Below are positions 1-12,803 of a stretch of DNA of 64,000 nucleotides, piece after piece; within the stretch, counting starts at the first letter, position 1; each line of letters opens with the position of its first letter. Location of the stretch: assembly GCF_035083965.1 (NCBI RefSeq), contig NC_089732.1, forward strand, positions 4,665,383-4,729,382, in the 5' to 3' direction. Source of the stretch: Branchiostoma lanceolatum (lineage: Eukaryota > Chordata > Leptocardii > Amphioxiformes > Branchiostomatidae). Position numbers and translations under genes: made by a program. Below the pieces are notes generated by a model. That model did not search any database. It was not told the DNA's origin and worked only from the letters and a program-made list of their open reading frames with translations.

Positions 1-2284
1 TAAATAATGTCCTTCATCAGCCTTTCACCACAACGTGACGTCATGACTACCGTGCCGGTTCGTACCTGGCGCGACGAGCTATTATTTCTAAATATAAACA
101 TTTCACGGAAGAAAGAGAGGCGTGTCAATTTAGTGGTGATGAGTCTCCCATCAGTATTCAAACGACGAAAAGGATGTCAACAAAACTCTAGGTTTATGTT
201 GATTTATGTTGATGAATTGCGCTCGCCCTGGAGCGATGTTGATTATAAATGGATTTTAATTTCTCTATAAGGGATATCCTGACAGTATATGCAGAAATAG
301 AAAATAAAGAAATAAAAAAATAAAAAAATGTTCGCTGTGGTTTTAAGTTCACGGTTTTCTCGGCGACCGTTTCATCGCGAATTTAAAGCCACCGCGAATT
401 TTTTGTCCAATACTGTAGCAGTATGTGACTTAAGCGCTGCCGCAAACTTAAACCCACCGCGAACACTCCATTTTCGCCCTAGCGCGAAATAACAACCACG
501 CGAACTTAAATGCATTTACAGTAGAATATGCGTCGTCACGTCTTTGCAGTGGTCTGAATGATATACCCGAGTCCGTTCCCAAAATGTTCCGAAATAAGAG
601 CCCTTCCCATGGATGGAAGAATGTTTGCAATGCAATCTCAACACACCGGTCTGTTTGGAGTCTATACGGTTGATAGAACACAGCGAGAGGCAAAGACAGG
701 TTTTGTTGTGTCGCTTGAAATAGGACATACTGCAATTGGGGTTAGATACGACAGGTGGCGTTGTTATCTTCGCCGAGTACTCGGAAATGGTTCACCTTGC
801 ATTTTTCAACAGTACTGCAGCGGACTTTGCATTTTTGTGTGTTTGTATGTAGGCAAAAAAAGTGACGGAAACGTTGATGGATCTTCATCATTTTTTGCAG
901 GTGTGTAGAAGTTGTGAAAACGGAGGTCAAGTTCAAAAATGGTTCCCCTTGTATTTTCCGTCGGGCTTTGTGTGGATGTGTATTTGTATGTCGCCAGCAT
1001 AACTCAAGAAGCTGTTGATGGATCTGTATGATATCTAGTGGATGGGTAGGGTTTACAAAAAGGAAGGTCAAGTTCGATAATGGGCCTTCTAGCGGGCACC
1101 TAAGGAACTGCAGCAGAGCTTCAAAATTTGGAGGCATATTTTCTGAAAGTGCTATGGTCATGATTTTTGTGTGGTAGATAGTTCATGCCACAGAAAGTAA
1201 GTTCTGTAAATTTGTGCCCCCTAGCGGCTTGTTACGAACTGCAGTGGGTGTTTTTGTTTTGACATTCGGACATGAATAACTTGAGAAGGGGTCGACAGAT
1301 CGTCGTGATATTTGATATTTACAGAGCTCAGATGGTGCTTTACATAATCAATGACTAATTATGCAAATCAGGAGCTAATTTGCATAACTAGAAAGGAAAG
1401 TTTGTTAACCCACTGCATTTCATAATCGGACATGGGACTGTCAGGTCATGTAACCAGATGGCCTTGCATAAACGTACATGTAGGTCAAATAAATAAACTA
1501 TCCTCCAAGCAGAGGTGTGGGTCCTGCTGGTTTTTAACGCGTTCAGTTTAGGCATTTTTGTTCACCACGATTGGCGACATAATGAAAAGGGGACAAAATA
1601 GAAAGCCTGACAAAAACACCTAAAAACACGTCAAAAATCAGCCAGACCCACTCCTCTGCTTGGAGAGTACACTATACCAAAACTGCACCACTGCTAGGTG
1701 CGGAAAAGTCACATGTACATGTACTATGTCTTTCAAAATGTGTATGATATGGAATAAAGATTTATTCTATTCATATATATTGACTGTACCATTTCATCAT
1801 CACTTTCAACTTACAACACTGCAATATCGAACCTTTGTGGCCCATATAATATCAACATACTCATATTTTTTCATGACCAGTTATAACATATACATTTGTA
1901 TCAGCACACTCTACACATATACTAGTCCTGTACCACCAAATAATTTTTAACCCCATCTAGACTGGACTCATTCGCCCCATCATAACTTCCAAATGGTATG
2001 GTGCATGATCAAATTTGCAGGGGTGATAAGCACGTAAATATCAATCACTCTCCATAATAAGCCTTGATTATTTGGCGAAGATAATGTGTTCGTGGAACTC
2101 TAGTTGATAAAGGGAACAGTACAGAGCAGGTAGTGAAGCTTTCCAGCATTTGCGGACGGCAAATTTGGTGTGTAACTTGGCATATCGCCTACTAGTTGCG
2201 CGTGATGATGCACGTTGTCATTTTTACACCGTAACTGGGCTTATCGTTAATGTGATATTTTTCTGTTTCTTTTTTGTTTGTCAG
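1..2284. other. Upstream repeat-rich DNA without recognised exon
   Basis: I see no coding exon here that joins the gene beginning at 2285. About 310-520 is a CG-containing inverted-type repeat with recurring 'gcgaacttaaa' motifs on both strands. About 785-1320 holds two to three diverged tandem units of roughly 150 bp that share a 'gttgatggatc ... ggtcaagttc' core; another unit of the same family lies at 2450-2640 in the first visible intron. A MITE occupies 1501-1667. The open frames here have no family resemblance and coincide with the repeats. Confidence 0.6.
1501..1667. mobile_element. MITE, CTCTCCAAGCAGAGG family, copy 1
   Basis: A 167 bp element with terminal inverted repeats close to CTCTCCAAGCAGAGG; the left end reads TCCTCCAAGCAGAGG. 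The inverted similarity extends into the 'gtgggtc' motif. It is flanked by TA on both sides (1499-1500 and 1668-1669), the target duplication expected of Tc1/mariner-type MITEs. It has no coding capacity. Related copies lie at 26938-27070 and 39617-39724. Confidence 0.7.
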
Positions 2285-5200
2285 GGAGGGTTCCGTCTTG
2301 AGATCCTAAACAACACGGGACCGGACTTTAACGCGACCACGGACATCCTGCGGGTGCTGACACCGGGAGACGGCTTCACGTCTGCTCATGACGCCACGTA
2401 AGCAGTGATGATATCATTCTTATCTCCATGAAAAATGGAGATATAGTTTTTGGCCTGTCTGTCTAAGCGTCTGTCTGTGTGTCTGTCTGTTTTTGTTTCC
2501 GGACTTTTGTAGTCAGCATACATGTAGCTCAAGAACCTCTAGATGGATCATGATGTTATTTGGTATGCGGGTAGGTGCTGAAAATACGAAAGTCAAGATC
2601 AATTTTGGGCCCCCTGAATTTCATGATATTGTATGATTTCCACCAATGCCCAGCCTGGAGATGTACGAGCTGACCCTGCCGTCTGGGTTCACCTGCGACC
2701 GCTGCACTATCCGGCTGCTCCGCCAGGCGGGAGAGTGGCGCCTTGGAAACGGCAACGACTACATCTTCTGGAGCTGTGCTGACGTCACCATCGTCTCAGG
2801 TACGTCATTAGCCCCAGAACTAGACTCATCCAAACCCCTTTGCTTTTTGACAAGAAGTTCGCCACGTAGGGTGAATTATTCGCCGGAGGAGTGAGACCAG
2901 ACAAGCGACAACTTATGGATTATGGTTGAAGCTTTCCTTTTAAGCGCGGGAGTGTAGTAATTTTGAGCGATAGTGTTTTTTCATCTCCAAACAGATCTAT
3001 CGGTGGCAATGACAGTATCCAAAGGGCAAAAGGACTTTCATTGGCCAACTTTTGCTCTTTGCCACCGATAGATCTGCTTGGATATTATTTGTTGTAACTG
3101 GCCATGGACGTCACATTTCTAAGAATTTTGAAGGCAGATGTTGTTTTTTCAACGTAGAAAACTTCTTTCTTGTCTGATGGCGACCTTATATAACGTCTAC
3201 ATATAAGAGGGAATGTTAATACATGAGGTTTACATACGTTTCCGTCAATATCAATGCGTTTTGACATACATGATGAGTGACATTCTTGTTTTGCCACAGC
3301 GTGCCCTGGCGGACAATGTGGGAACAGCACCTGTGCCAGACTGTATAGCGGAGACAGGTGTCAGTATAAAGGTCAGCATACGTCATACTTTCCTTTCTTT
3401 TTTCTTTAAAACCCACAACATTTTCGGTTCAAACAGATCCACGTATTTCCAACTCCCAAAGATGTCTAGTATTGTACATTGGAGATACCGTAAACAAATG
3501 TTCTAAAACAATTACCATGTCCTTTATAATGAACAGTTCAGCAATTAGTCTTTTCTTTCTTTCTTTCCCACAAGACTTGTTGTTGACAAGATATGTTCTA
3601 TCAAAGTCACCTACTTGTGGCCTTCCACAAGAAACCGTCCTTGGTCCCCTTTTATTTCCATATTTTGCAACCTTTACAAAACGTTTCCTAGTTGCCTATA
3701 ACCTCTGCTGTTACACTGTCTACAAGACCTTTACCTCATCCCTAACCCTCGTATTGTGCATCAGATGACTGTATGGACAACTCCGACTGCAGTGGTAACG
3801 GCGTGTGCAGGGATGTGAGGTCCACCTCCTACCCCAAGAAGCAGTGCTACTGCCAGAGTGGCTACTTTGGACGGGACTGTTCGAAGGGTAAGTGTTCAAC
3901 TCCTCTAACCTTTATCGTTTTCGCTTTTGTTGTTGCCGATAATGCTGTGATAATTTTGCTGTTGTTATTGCTGTTGTTATTGTTGTTGTTATATTATTGA
4001 TGTTGTTATTATGTTGTTAAAATCAACCAACCCACTTGTAATTCAAAACGTGGGTCACTTCATTTTCCACTGCCTTCAAAAAAGAAGTCAAACCCAACCA
4101 TAGTCAACCATAACATAAAACTTTCACAGTAGACTAGATAACTATTTCGATTTCCATGTATATGTATCTCCATGTACTTGTGTGTCTGCAATTAGCATTT
4201 GGGCATGAACTTGCAATAAAGTTATTCATTTATTTATTATCATATCCATCATTGGCTGTTATTTGTTGTGACATGGGTGTTCCTTGTTTCCAGTGTCGCC
4301 CCTGAATGCCATCCCTTCCACCTTCCAAGGATACTACCACCGGGAACTGAATGACAAGATGGACATGTACTGGAAGATGCGCGTACGTATCATATGATGG
4401 ATATTTAAGATAACGCCGAAAACCACCAAAACAATCCTGATAAGCCCAGAAAAACCGCTATCTAAATCTCTGGCCAAGAAAATCGCTGAGACAGGGCTTC
4501 CGTGTAAAAAAAAATGTTACAACGACGCATGCCCGGACACATTACAGAAATTTCTTTTGAATAAGTAGAGTGTTTAGCAATCGGGCGTATAATATACTAT
4601 CAGACTTGCTGCTGAAGCTTCGTCTAAAGCACTTCGTCCAAAACAGGCATGATATTACATATCATATATAGACAGACTATAAATGTAACTTCTCTTAACT
4701 GAAAAGTAGCCCTACTACAATAACAGCACATAATAAGTACGTATACAAAAAGAAAAGCTCTCTTAATGTGGACTGAGTAGAGTGAATGTTTACAACACTT
4801 TGTACCATATATAGGTAAATATAGGTTATTTTCATAGTTCAAGAATTACGTGCTCTATTCTGTTGACGCAATACTAAAATAAAATTTCTTCCAGTCTGGG
4901 AACGAGCTTGAAGTGGCCCTGCAGGTCGAGGGAACGACGTGGGCTGGCCTCGGGTGGAGGCCGCTAGGTAAGCCGAGAGTTTGTGAATTTTTCTGGCGCT
5001 ACTTAGAATGTTCCTATGAAACTGTTGCATCAGATTGTATGTACAACCATGCCTTGAACTGTCATCAAAAGAAGAAGTGCCCACTCATCTTGCATGCATC
5101 ATTAATGAGAAACTAGAAATGTATATCGATATCTCTTAAGGAAGACTTTTTCCACAGCACGCGATGATTTTCTGATCAATGAAGAAAGTCATAGAGTGGT

Positions 5201-8200
5201 ATTTGTGGTAAAACTGGTCGGACTCGAAGCCGCAATCGAGACGAAATCACGGTGACGTTTTTTGGTGTAGCTAGTAGTAACTGAATTGCGGCTTTGCTAT
5301 AGCTCGCGTTTGTAGACAAGCACACCGGGTCATCCCTACTCTTCTCGATACGTGAGTTGTTTTTTTACGTGCAGGGGTTTGATGCCTAAGGCTTGGCGCC
5401 TGACGCTCCCCCATACATGGGGCCGCTGGCTTCACGTCACCATCCGAAAGAGATCTAATACGCGGGGAACTTGACTTCGTGTTTTTTTTTTCAGGTTTGG
5501 CGGCCACCTGCCGGAACTTCCCGGTGACGTACTTCAGTTCAGACCCGCAGGCAGAGCCGGAGTCCGAACCAGAGGCGGAGGCGGAGCCCACCACACAGGC
5601 ACCGGTAATTTCTTCTTATTCTTTCCATCCAACTATTCGACGAAAAACAGCGGATGCTGTGTATCTAGAGTAACATCATGCCGCAGAAATGTACAACATT
5701 ATGGGGCTCAGTCATGGAACACTCTCTCACTGGAACATCGAACTGTACTTAATTACAAGATATTTACGAATCGCATTGTCAGCGGCAATTGATATCTGTA
5801 CTGTATGTAACGTGGCAATATGATTGGTCATTATGTTATTGTGTAACTAGTGGTAGTTGTGTTTTCAATTTGAAATCAGGGATGCCTGAAAAACAGGCTC
5901 GGCTGAGTGTATTTTCCCTGTATAAATGAATGAAAATGAAACGTCTGACTGTTTCAAAATTTCGGCTTTTCCATTATGTGTTGTTTTAAGAACTTTCCTT
6001 TGTGAATCATTTGTGCAAAATGACTGATTATTAAACACAGGCAACCAGAACGAACATTTCATTTTGTCATGTTTTTTTGTGTAATACCATGTTTGTGTTA
6101 CAATGATTCCAATGTATTTTCATGGATTGGCATTCGGACTCCAATCCTGCAATCTGTATCTGTTGTACTTTGTCTAACCCTTACATGTACCTCCTCCCTC
6201 ATGACTACAACGAAAAGTGGCCTGCAGGCCGATTTGAGCTTCTCATGGATAAATAAATGTTCAAACAAAGCATTATTCGATAGATAACGGCGTAAACGTT
6301 TGATGTCCCCAGGCGGTTGCCCGTCGAGCTGTCCGCGCCCTGCGCATCCCTCGGTCGGAACCCACGGCTGAGCCCGAGGCCGAACCCGAGGCCGAGCCAG
6401 AATCCTTCGTTCCGTGGCAGTGCCAGGCAAACGGAAGTAAGTGTTGTATGACGTTACCTTTCTTTCAGTGCAGAAGAACGTTCAGCCATTTTCTTTCTTT
6501 CTTTCTTTCGATTGTTGTACAAACTGATCGCCTGATGTAGAAAAGAGTTCTGTAATCTTTTGGTTCACCAACTCTGCAGCAAGAATAAAGTCTAATTTCT
6601 AAATTTTGATGGGGAAATTTCACATACCCAAATCGGATATACAGGATTACATCACACTGGTGACGTTGGGTTGGAGATCTGTTTGGGCGTATCTTTTCAG
6701 GGTGGCGGAATTATGTACCCTGGTGGATTCATGTTAGTAGATGTTAAATCACGCTTCTCGACAGCCCTTCCCCGGGTCGGACGTATCTCAGTGCAGGGAG
6801 GGGCTCCACAGAGCCACATGGACAGATAGAGTTTCCATTGTGTTGCAGTCAGACTAAGCTTTTATCACATTTGAGGCTAGGTATGCAGGATTACGACATA
6901 TTACTTTTTTTACCATTCCAGCCCGACCAGAACCCGAACCCGAAGGCACACCCGAACCTTCGAGCGAACCCGAACCCTCGAGCGAACCCGAACCTTCGAG
7001 CGAACCCGAACCCTCGAGCGAACCCGAACCTTCGAGCGCCGAACCCGAACCTTCGAGCGCCGAACCCGAACCTTCGAGCGAACCCGAGGGCGAACCGGAA
7101 CCCGAGGGCGAGCCAGAGCAAGCAGGTTAGTGCAGTCTTTGTACCACGTCAGCCAATATGGGGAATATGCCAGGTACAAGCGAAGGGCATCTCGGTTGGG
7201 GCTGCACCCATCTTTCGGAAAGGACGTACAATGGGGATCCTGTGTTTGAGGGGTCAAAGGGGAAGGGTAGCTATCCCTCCCTGTAAAAATATACCCTGCT
7301 ACTCAAACAACAAGGACACTTGCTGATCTATGCGTCACTCTACACGGTGAACAATAACAAACAGCTTCTGGACATGCTGTGGTCTTGTTTCAAAAGATTG
7401 ATTGACCTCGCTGATTTGTCTCGTTGACGTTGTCCCCTTAAAAAAGGCAGTTTACACGACTTTCCCACAAAATGAGTACCTAGGTCCCTCGGATAGGACG
7501 TTAAATGGAGGTCCCGTTTTTTAGGAGAGCTACACCTGGCGCACGTAAAAGAACCCACCACGCTTATCGAAAAAAAAGTAGGGGTCCTTCCCGGTGTGGG
7601 TGGATCAAATAGATCTGTCCAGATATGCAGTTTGTGCTCTTCAGTACAAACCTAGTGTGTTACGCCATGATTACCGGATATACAATTCAAACAAAGCTTG
7701 TGCTCTCCTAAGGGGGAGGGCTGCACGCCATGGATTGTGTTGACATGGTGATCGGTACAGCGGTGGGAAACACCCACCGTATCGGGGACTACTACACCCG
7801 GGACCGGTCCACGCCGCAGATGGACGGCTGGTATAACGGCGGGCGAGACAGCCTGACGGCCGCCTATGGGGAACAGAGGGACGGCAAAACCACCATCATG
7901 TTCCGCAGGAAACTGACGAGTAAGTGACACTACCTTGCGTGTATCCCAATCGATTCATTGTGAATATAGCATTAGGAGATTACATAATGATTGGTGTCAA
8001 GACATTAGAAATTGCAACAAATAATGGACAAGGATACATTGTACAGTCTTTTGTACAGTAGATTAGTTTTCTAGAATTATTGTAAAAGTTGCAATAGGTC
8101 GTACACATTTGTATCATATAACATTGTCAGACAATAGCAGAAATGAATAAAAAAACTTAAACAATCAAACCCGTTTAGGTGACCGACCACCTGCCCAATG

Positions 8201-11200
8201 TAACCACTTGTTGGTGGTCCATTAGATTATATTTCCATTGACACAAGCATTAAGAATCATGTCTGTAGTGAACAGTGTTGTTCATATAGACCTGATTTTA
8301 TCGGTCCCCCTGAGTGGTAGTTTTGACTGTACTAACATTATCATAACATACCACTTTTAACATTTCAGGCAGCGAACAACAAGACCACAGTTTCTACAAC
8401 TCCCCGATGCACTTTATCTACGCCCGTGGTCAGGAGTACGGCATGTACAGCCACCGACCGGGGTCCGCAGTGGAGAGCTGTAACGCCACGGACTACATGT
8501 AAGTAGCAACGTCTGTAGGTTTATTTCTCTTTTAGAGTATTCACAGCAACATTGTTCCAAAAGTATCTCCTGTCCTTTTGGGAAATTGGTCATTTTTGTT
8601 CACGTTGTCGAAGTATATAAATTGATGCTATGTCCCTGAAAATGCATCACCTGTTATGAAGTTGTTTTGCATCTTAGACCAGATTCATTCGTGAAAACGT
8701 GTGAAAATAGCCAATCGTTTTGCCGAATCTTTAGAATAACTTTTCCATGCCCAAACGGCTGACTGCAAGAATAAATCAACAACTAAATGACCTTCATCTT
8801 AATATGAAGACCTGCTTCACACATTTTCATTCAATGTCATTTTTGCTCACGTTGTCGAAGTACATCTATATAAATTGATGCTATGTCCCTGAGTGTAAAT
8901 ACCTGTTACTCGTAAATCTTATATTATTATCCAGCTTGCTTAGACCAGGAAAAATAAGTTACAGTATTATTTTGCCGAATTGAAGAAAAACTTTTCCTTA
9001 ATTGCCGAAACGGCTGAGTGCAAGGATAAGTCAACAGCCAAATAACTTTCCTCTTATGAAGACATGTACATTCAATGAAACCATTTCGAACCGTTGTTCG
9101 CGGCCATTGACAATGTCATTGACTCTGTAGGTTCTACCGACGTGATGAGCTGAAGTACCACGGCCACGGTCATTCACAGAGGGGCGCCGCGACTTTCAAC
9201 GTCTTCGGTAGGTGTTTTCAGAGTTTGCAATTGGTAGTTGCCTTAAAGTTTGGTAGGTCTTTGGTAGGAGTTTTGGCAATCTCTGCCTCTTTATTTGCCT
9301 TTGTTTCTTATTTCATGTGTGCAAACCAATAAACAAACAAACAGACAAACAATCGTACGGCGAATATGACCGAGCCTTAAGAGACCAAGCATGTTCAACG
9401 TACCTGTTTTGTCCGTTATTATAGAGGACCCGAATCAGGCCGGTGTTGCCGGAGACTGCCGCGGACGGTGGAGTTCCCCTGCCAACTGCCAGGGTCTGGC
9501 CTGTGACCACTCCGTGTCCTGGACACTCAACCAAGGCACTGACAAGGTACGTTTTCTGAGCACATTTCTTTTATACTGACCCTACGGCTGACTAAGCTAT
9601 GGGAGAGAGAGAGTGAGTGAGTGAGTGAAATTTCATTATTCACAACTACGTATCTAACACGAGCCAACGTTTCGATGACTGTCTGTCATCTTCATTAGGT
9701 TACTGACTGGTTTTGCTGTGCACTAAAGCTATGTGATTCATTCATTCATTTGTGATACTGGTTCACAGTAATTGAAACGTTGGTTCGTGTTAGATACGTG
9801 ATTGTGAATAAAAGAACTTTGCTGTTCAGTAATTCACCAACCTGATGAAATTATTCACAGAAGGTTCGTTTTCTGTTTCGTGGGACGACTTGGCGAGGAG
9901 GCTGATTAGCGATTTTTCTTGCACCGTTTTATATTTTCATGGACTATATAGTTTATCATCTAGAAGAGCCTTACACGACTTTCTCTTAATTTGTCGCTAA
10001 GGGTTTGGGCCTTAGAAATTAAGGTTTTGAATATTTTCAAGACATTACCTAATTCAGTTATGAGTAATGTTTTTCTTTAAGGATTTTTAGACTTTGAGAA
10101 AAAGGCGAAGTGCTTCCTTGGCCGAAGATTCTATACTGTTGGAGCGGTGATCCATTTTGAAAATCTCTTGACATCTTACCTTTTGTTTCTTTAGATCGAC
10201 TTCCAGATCCAAAGCAAGCAAGCCAATGACAAGTGGGTTGGCATCGGATTCTCCGAGGACAGGAGAATGGTAGGTACAACACTCATCTAACTCTCCATCA
10301 TTTCGTATTTGGCTGAGTAGAATTGTCTTTGTACGTCTGTGCCATATATGTTTGTGAACATATCTTCCGCTGAGTATTCATTGATGTTTTCTCTGTTGTA
10401 TCCAGGCTGAAACTGACGCCATTGTTGGCTGGGTGAGTGATACCGGTGAAGTGTACGTCAGTGATAGGTGAGTAGTTTATGTTAAACTTATGTATCCATG
10501 GCGTAGTGGGATTGTTTTAATGTGAAATAACTGTAGGCTACTGTTTGCTGTGGAACAAAGACAACAATGTTCTGTGCCAACGACTCTTGTAGCATTGATA
10601 AATGCGTACTTGTAGCAATATTTGGACACTTACTGTGTTTCACTTTAAATAAACAATAAGCAAATGAAGTTTCACTGGGGAATATTGTCATTGGAAGAAA
10701 AATCGCAAGGAATAACTTATGCATAACAATACATTAGATAAATACAAGCTGTTACAAGGCATTCACCGGGCAAGCAATGGTCATCATACAAAGCTAGTAC
10801 TTATGTTCAATCTTAGCCTTCCTTACAGGCACAATTATCGTCAAACATTAATGATAACGTTTCACTTTTTCCTGCAGGTATGCAACTGGATACGGAATGC
10901 CAGGCCCAGACAACAATGACATAGAGAATCCACACGGCTCATTCAGGGACGGCATGGTCACACTGAGCTTCACCCGCAAACGGAACACAGGTAGGTTTAC
11001 TGTTCTGAAGAACTGGGGCATTCGTTCTAAAGAAGGGCATGCTGTTCTAAAGAAATGTCAAGGAGTATTCTATACGAAAGAACTGGTCAATCTTTTCCTA
11101 TTCTAAACTAGGGCATTTTATTCTAAGGAACTGGTCATTCTGTTCTGAAGAATAGCATTTTGCTATAAAGAACGACATTCTTATCTACCTAAAGAATGGT

Positions 11201-12803
11201 TTTCTTTTTATATGGCATCCTTTTCCATAGAAAAGCTCGGTCACGTAGGTCCACTCAGGCCTATAACTAAGGACGTATACCAAACGCCGGGCAGGTAGAT
11301 TTGCTCTAGGTTGTAACATAATAACATTATTTATTTGCTGTATATCTGTTTTGAATCAGGTGACAACAGAGACCGAGCCTTCACGGACAACAAGGGCCTA
11401 TACATGTTCTTCCCGCGAGGGGGAAGCTATAACCATGCAGCTAAGACCTTTTCCAAACATGCCGTCACCCCAACCATCAGCTCACAGAGGATCTTCATCC
11501 GGGCGTGTGGAGGGGGAGGTCGGTACCTTGTGTGTCTTATGTCAGTCTAGAAAGGAACGAAGAAAGCCAAATCAACTACATTAACAAAACTGTAATAAGT
11601 GGTAGAATCAAAACTGCACTAATGACCACCTCTGCTTAAGGACCACCTGGCCATTGCAACCGTGGCCATATTTTAGTGACCCCTTAGATGATTTGTCCCG
11701 TTGACACAAGACCTGACTAAGAATCCTCTCTGTAGTGGACAGACCTGTTTACTGTGACCAGTTTCGTCATGTCTCTTAGGAGTCATTTGAGACAGTGTCT
11801 CTATTAAAACAACTGCTAATCCTTAAACAGTGACTGGTGAAGATACTTGAATGGTCACAATAGACAGGCGGATATTAAAGACAGGATTCTTCACGCTTAC
11901 CAATAGTAATCCAAGGTACATCAAATAGTGGCCACAGTGGCCAAATGGTCCTTATGTAGACTAGTGCTAGATACATGGTCAAGAAATGTAGGTGTAATGT
12001 TACCAAATAACTGCATGCCAAGCTCTAACTGTTGTCACAGATGGGGGAGTGAATCTATCTGGTTGGTTCTATAATTTCTGATGATTTTAGTTTGGCCAGA
12101 TGGTGACATTTTCACATATCATCAATATGTTTTGGGTGACATAAGGTTACCATAATTAAAGCTAACCTTACTTCAATATTGTTAACTTTACCATGAAATT
12201 GTATTATTTTGGTTATATCACTATTTCTGTTCACGTTTTTCTTTTCTTTGTCTTATTTCTTCATCCAATCACTCCGTGCACGTGGAAACTACCTGTTGTG
12301 TATTATGTGAGTTTATGACATGGAAATTTCTGGGCTGCTAAAAGGGAGCTAAAGAATGCTGATATAACTTATACCATCAGATACTGCAAATTAACTCCCA
12401 GACTGTTGCGATTTGTGGCTTGTAATGTGAACAACATTGTTTGCTCTCTGCTCATGTTGTGCTTGTGTAATGAGATGCAGGGCAGTGCATGAGAAGCCAA
12501 TAGACCTCTTTCTAAACTCTGGTGAAGAGGGAGAGCCAACGGTAACTATATATGGAGGATGGTACCTATTCTTAAGTTTCAAAAACAAAACACCCATCAA
12601 AAGTTTACACAAGCGATGTGCGACAGATATATATAAGCAGGGATTGGGAATATGTTTAAGTGAAAGAAACTTGATTTAGGATGAAAACTTATCTCTGTTT
12701 TGTTCGTTTTGAAGGTCCCGTGGGTGCAGGGTCCACCGTCAAGCCCTCTGCCATCATCCTGCTGACCCTGGTGATGACCATATGGGGACTGCTGAAGGAG
12801 TGA
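2285..12803 (+). CDS. LPMO-like / EGF-like / double DOMON protein, GPI-type tail (5' incomplete)
   Basis: Eighteen phase-consistent exons: 2285-2397, 2654-2799, 3300-3371, 3765-3887, 4294-4382, 4895-4967, 5495-5604, 6313-6436, 6922-7125, 7713-7919, 8369-8498, 9131-9207, 9425-9546, 10195-10269, 10406-10467, 10878-10990, 11360-11518, 12715-12803. They encode 695 residues plus stop. Residues 1-86 resemble the C-terminal half of AA15/chitin-binding-4 LPMOs: GGFRLEI, then [15 protein letters not shown], then [10 protein letters not shown]. The N-terminal copper histidines would be in exons not seen. Residues 87-151 are two Cys-rich EGF-like modules. DOMON 1 (152-489) is split by a Pro/Glu-rich insert at about 216-352. 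DOMON 2 spans about 490-665. Both DOMONs have an M-x3-D-x-(V/I)2-G motif ([23 protein letters not shown]) where cytochrome-type DOMONs carry the haem Met. The last 25 residues are a hydrophobic tail after GAGST, consistent with a GPI signal. Role inferred: extracellular redox or polysaccharide-matrix protein, partly like insect Knickkopf. The start lies outside the window or is unrecognised. Confidence 0.75.
2992..3076. repeat. 85 bp hairpin element
   Basis: Inverted arms CAGATCTATCGGTGGCAA (2992-3009) and its complement (about 3059-3076) flank a short centre. It lies in the intron between the LPMO-like exon and the first Cys-rich exon. It looks like a very small MITE or foldback; no target duplication was identified. 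Confidence 0.6.
5285..5450 (-). repeat. Interspersed SINE-like repeat, truncated
   Basis: Shares 'aagcacaccgggtca ... cttctcgata' and 'cctgacgctccc...ggggcc' with the longer copy at 26640-26860, and the 'cttatcga-aaga' end with copies near 7560 and 43290. It lies in an intron of the DOMON gene. Confidence 0.5.
6940..7110 (+). repeat. Coding minisatellite, 18 bp unit (PEPSSE)
   Basis: Roughly seven or eight copies of an 18 bp unit (GAACCCGAACCTTCGAGC) lie inside exon 6922-7125 and encode PEPSSE repeats. Units keep the reading frame, and the region ends in [12 protein letters not shown]. The preceding exons (5495-5604, 6313-6436) also carry AEPE/SEPE runs. The insert falls inside the first DOMON domain, so the array probably forms an acidic, extended surface loop. 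Long antisense frames here are a by-product of the repeat. Confidence 0.85.
7135..7330 (+). repeat. SINE fragment
   Basis: Matches the body of the tRNA-derived element at 52255-52530 ('catctcggttggggctgcaccc', 'ggggaagggtag', 'tccctgtaaaaatatacc'). The tRNA-like head is missing or degraded. Intronic. Confidence 0.55.
7395..7615 (+). repeat. SINE-like interspersed repeat
   Basis: Contains 'ttacacgactttc', 'gtacctaggtcc' and 'aagaacccaccacgcttatcgaaaa', all shared with the tRNA-headed SINEs at 43261-43470 (opposite strand) and 59225-59460. Intronic in the DOMON gene. Confidence 0.55.
8588..9065 (+). repeat. Intronic tandem duplication, about 247 bp period
   Basis: Two diverged copies. One starts at about 8590 ('catttttgttcacgttgtcgaag') and the second at about 8838 ('catttttgctcacgttgtcgaag'). 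Both continue through 'ttgatgctatgtccctga' and 'aaacggctga-tgcaa'. It lies wholly inside the intron between 8498 and 9131. Confidence 0.65.
9650..9840. repeat. Interspersed repeat with 'cgaaacgttggc / gaataaaagaac' end
   Basis: Inverted-type motifs 'taacacgagccaacgttt' and 'aaacgttggttcgtgtta' lie about 130 bp apart, followed by 'gtgaataaaagaacttt'. A related end lies at 32450-32535. Intronic, no coding potential. Confidence 0.5.

Noticed and set aside
558-1161. Open frames at the left end as missing 5' exons of the DOMON gene
   Set aside because: They lie in repeat units also found elsewhere, lack LPMO-like Cys/His patterns, and do not join in phase to 2285.
6891-7257. Long antisense frames (Arg/Phe- or Arg/Val-rich) opposite the Pro/Glu exon
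   Set aside because: They are complements of the 18 bp coding minisatellite, which has no stops in several frames; only the plus strand joins in phase with DOMON exons.
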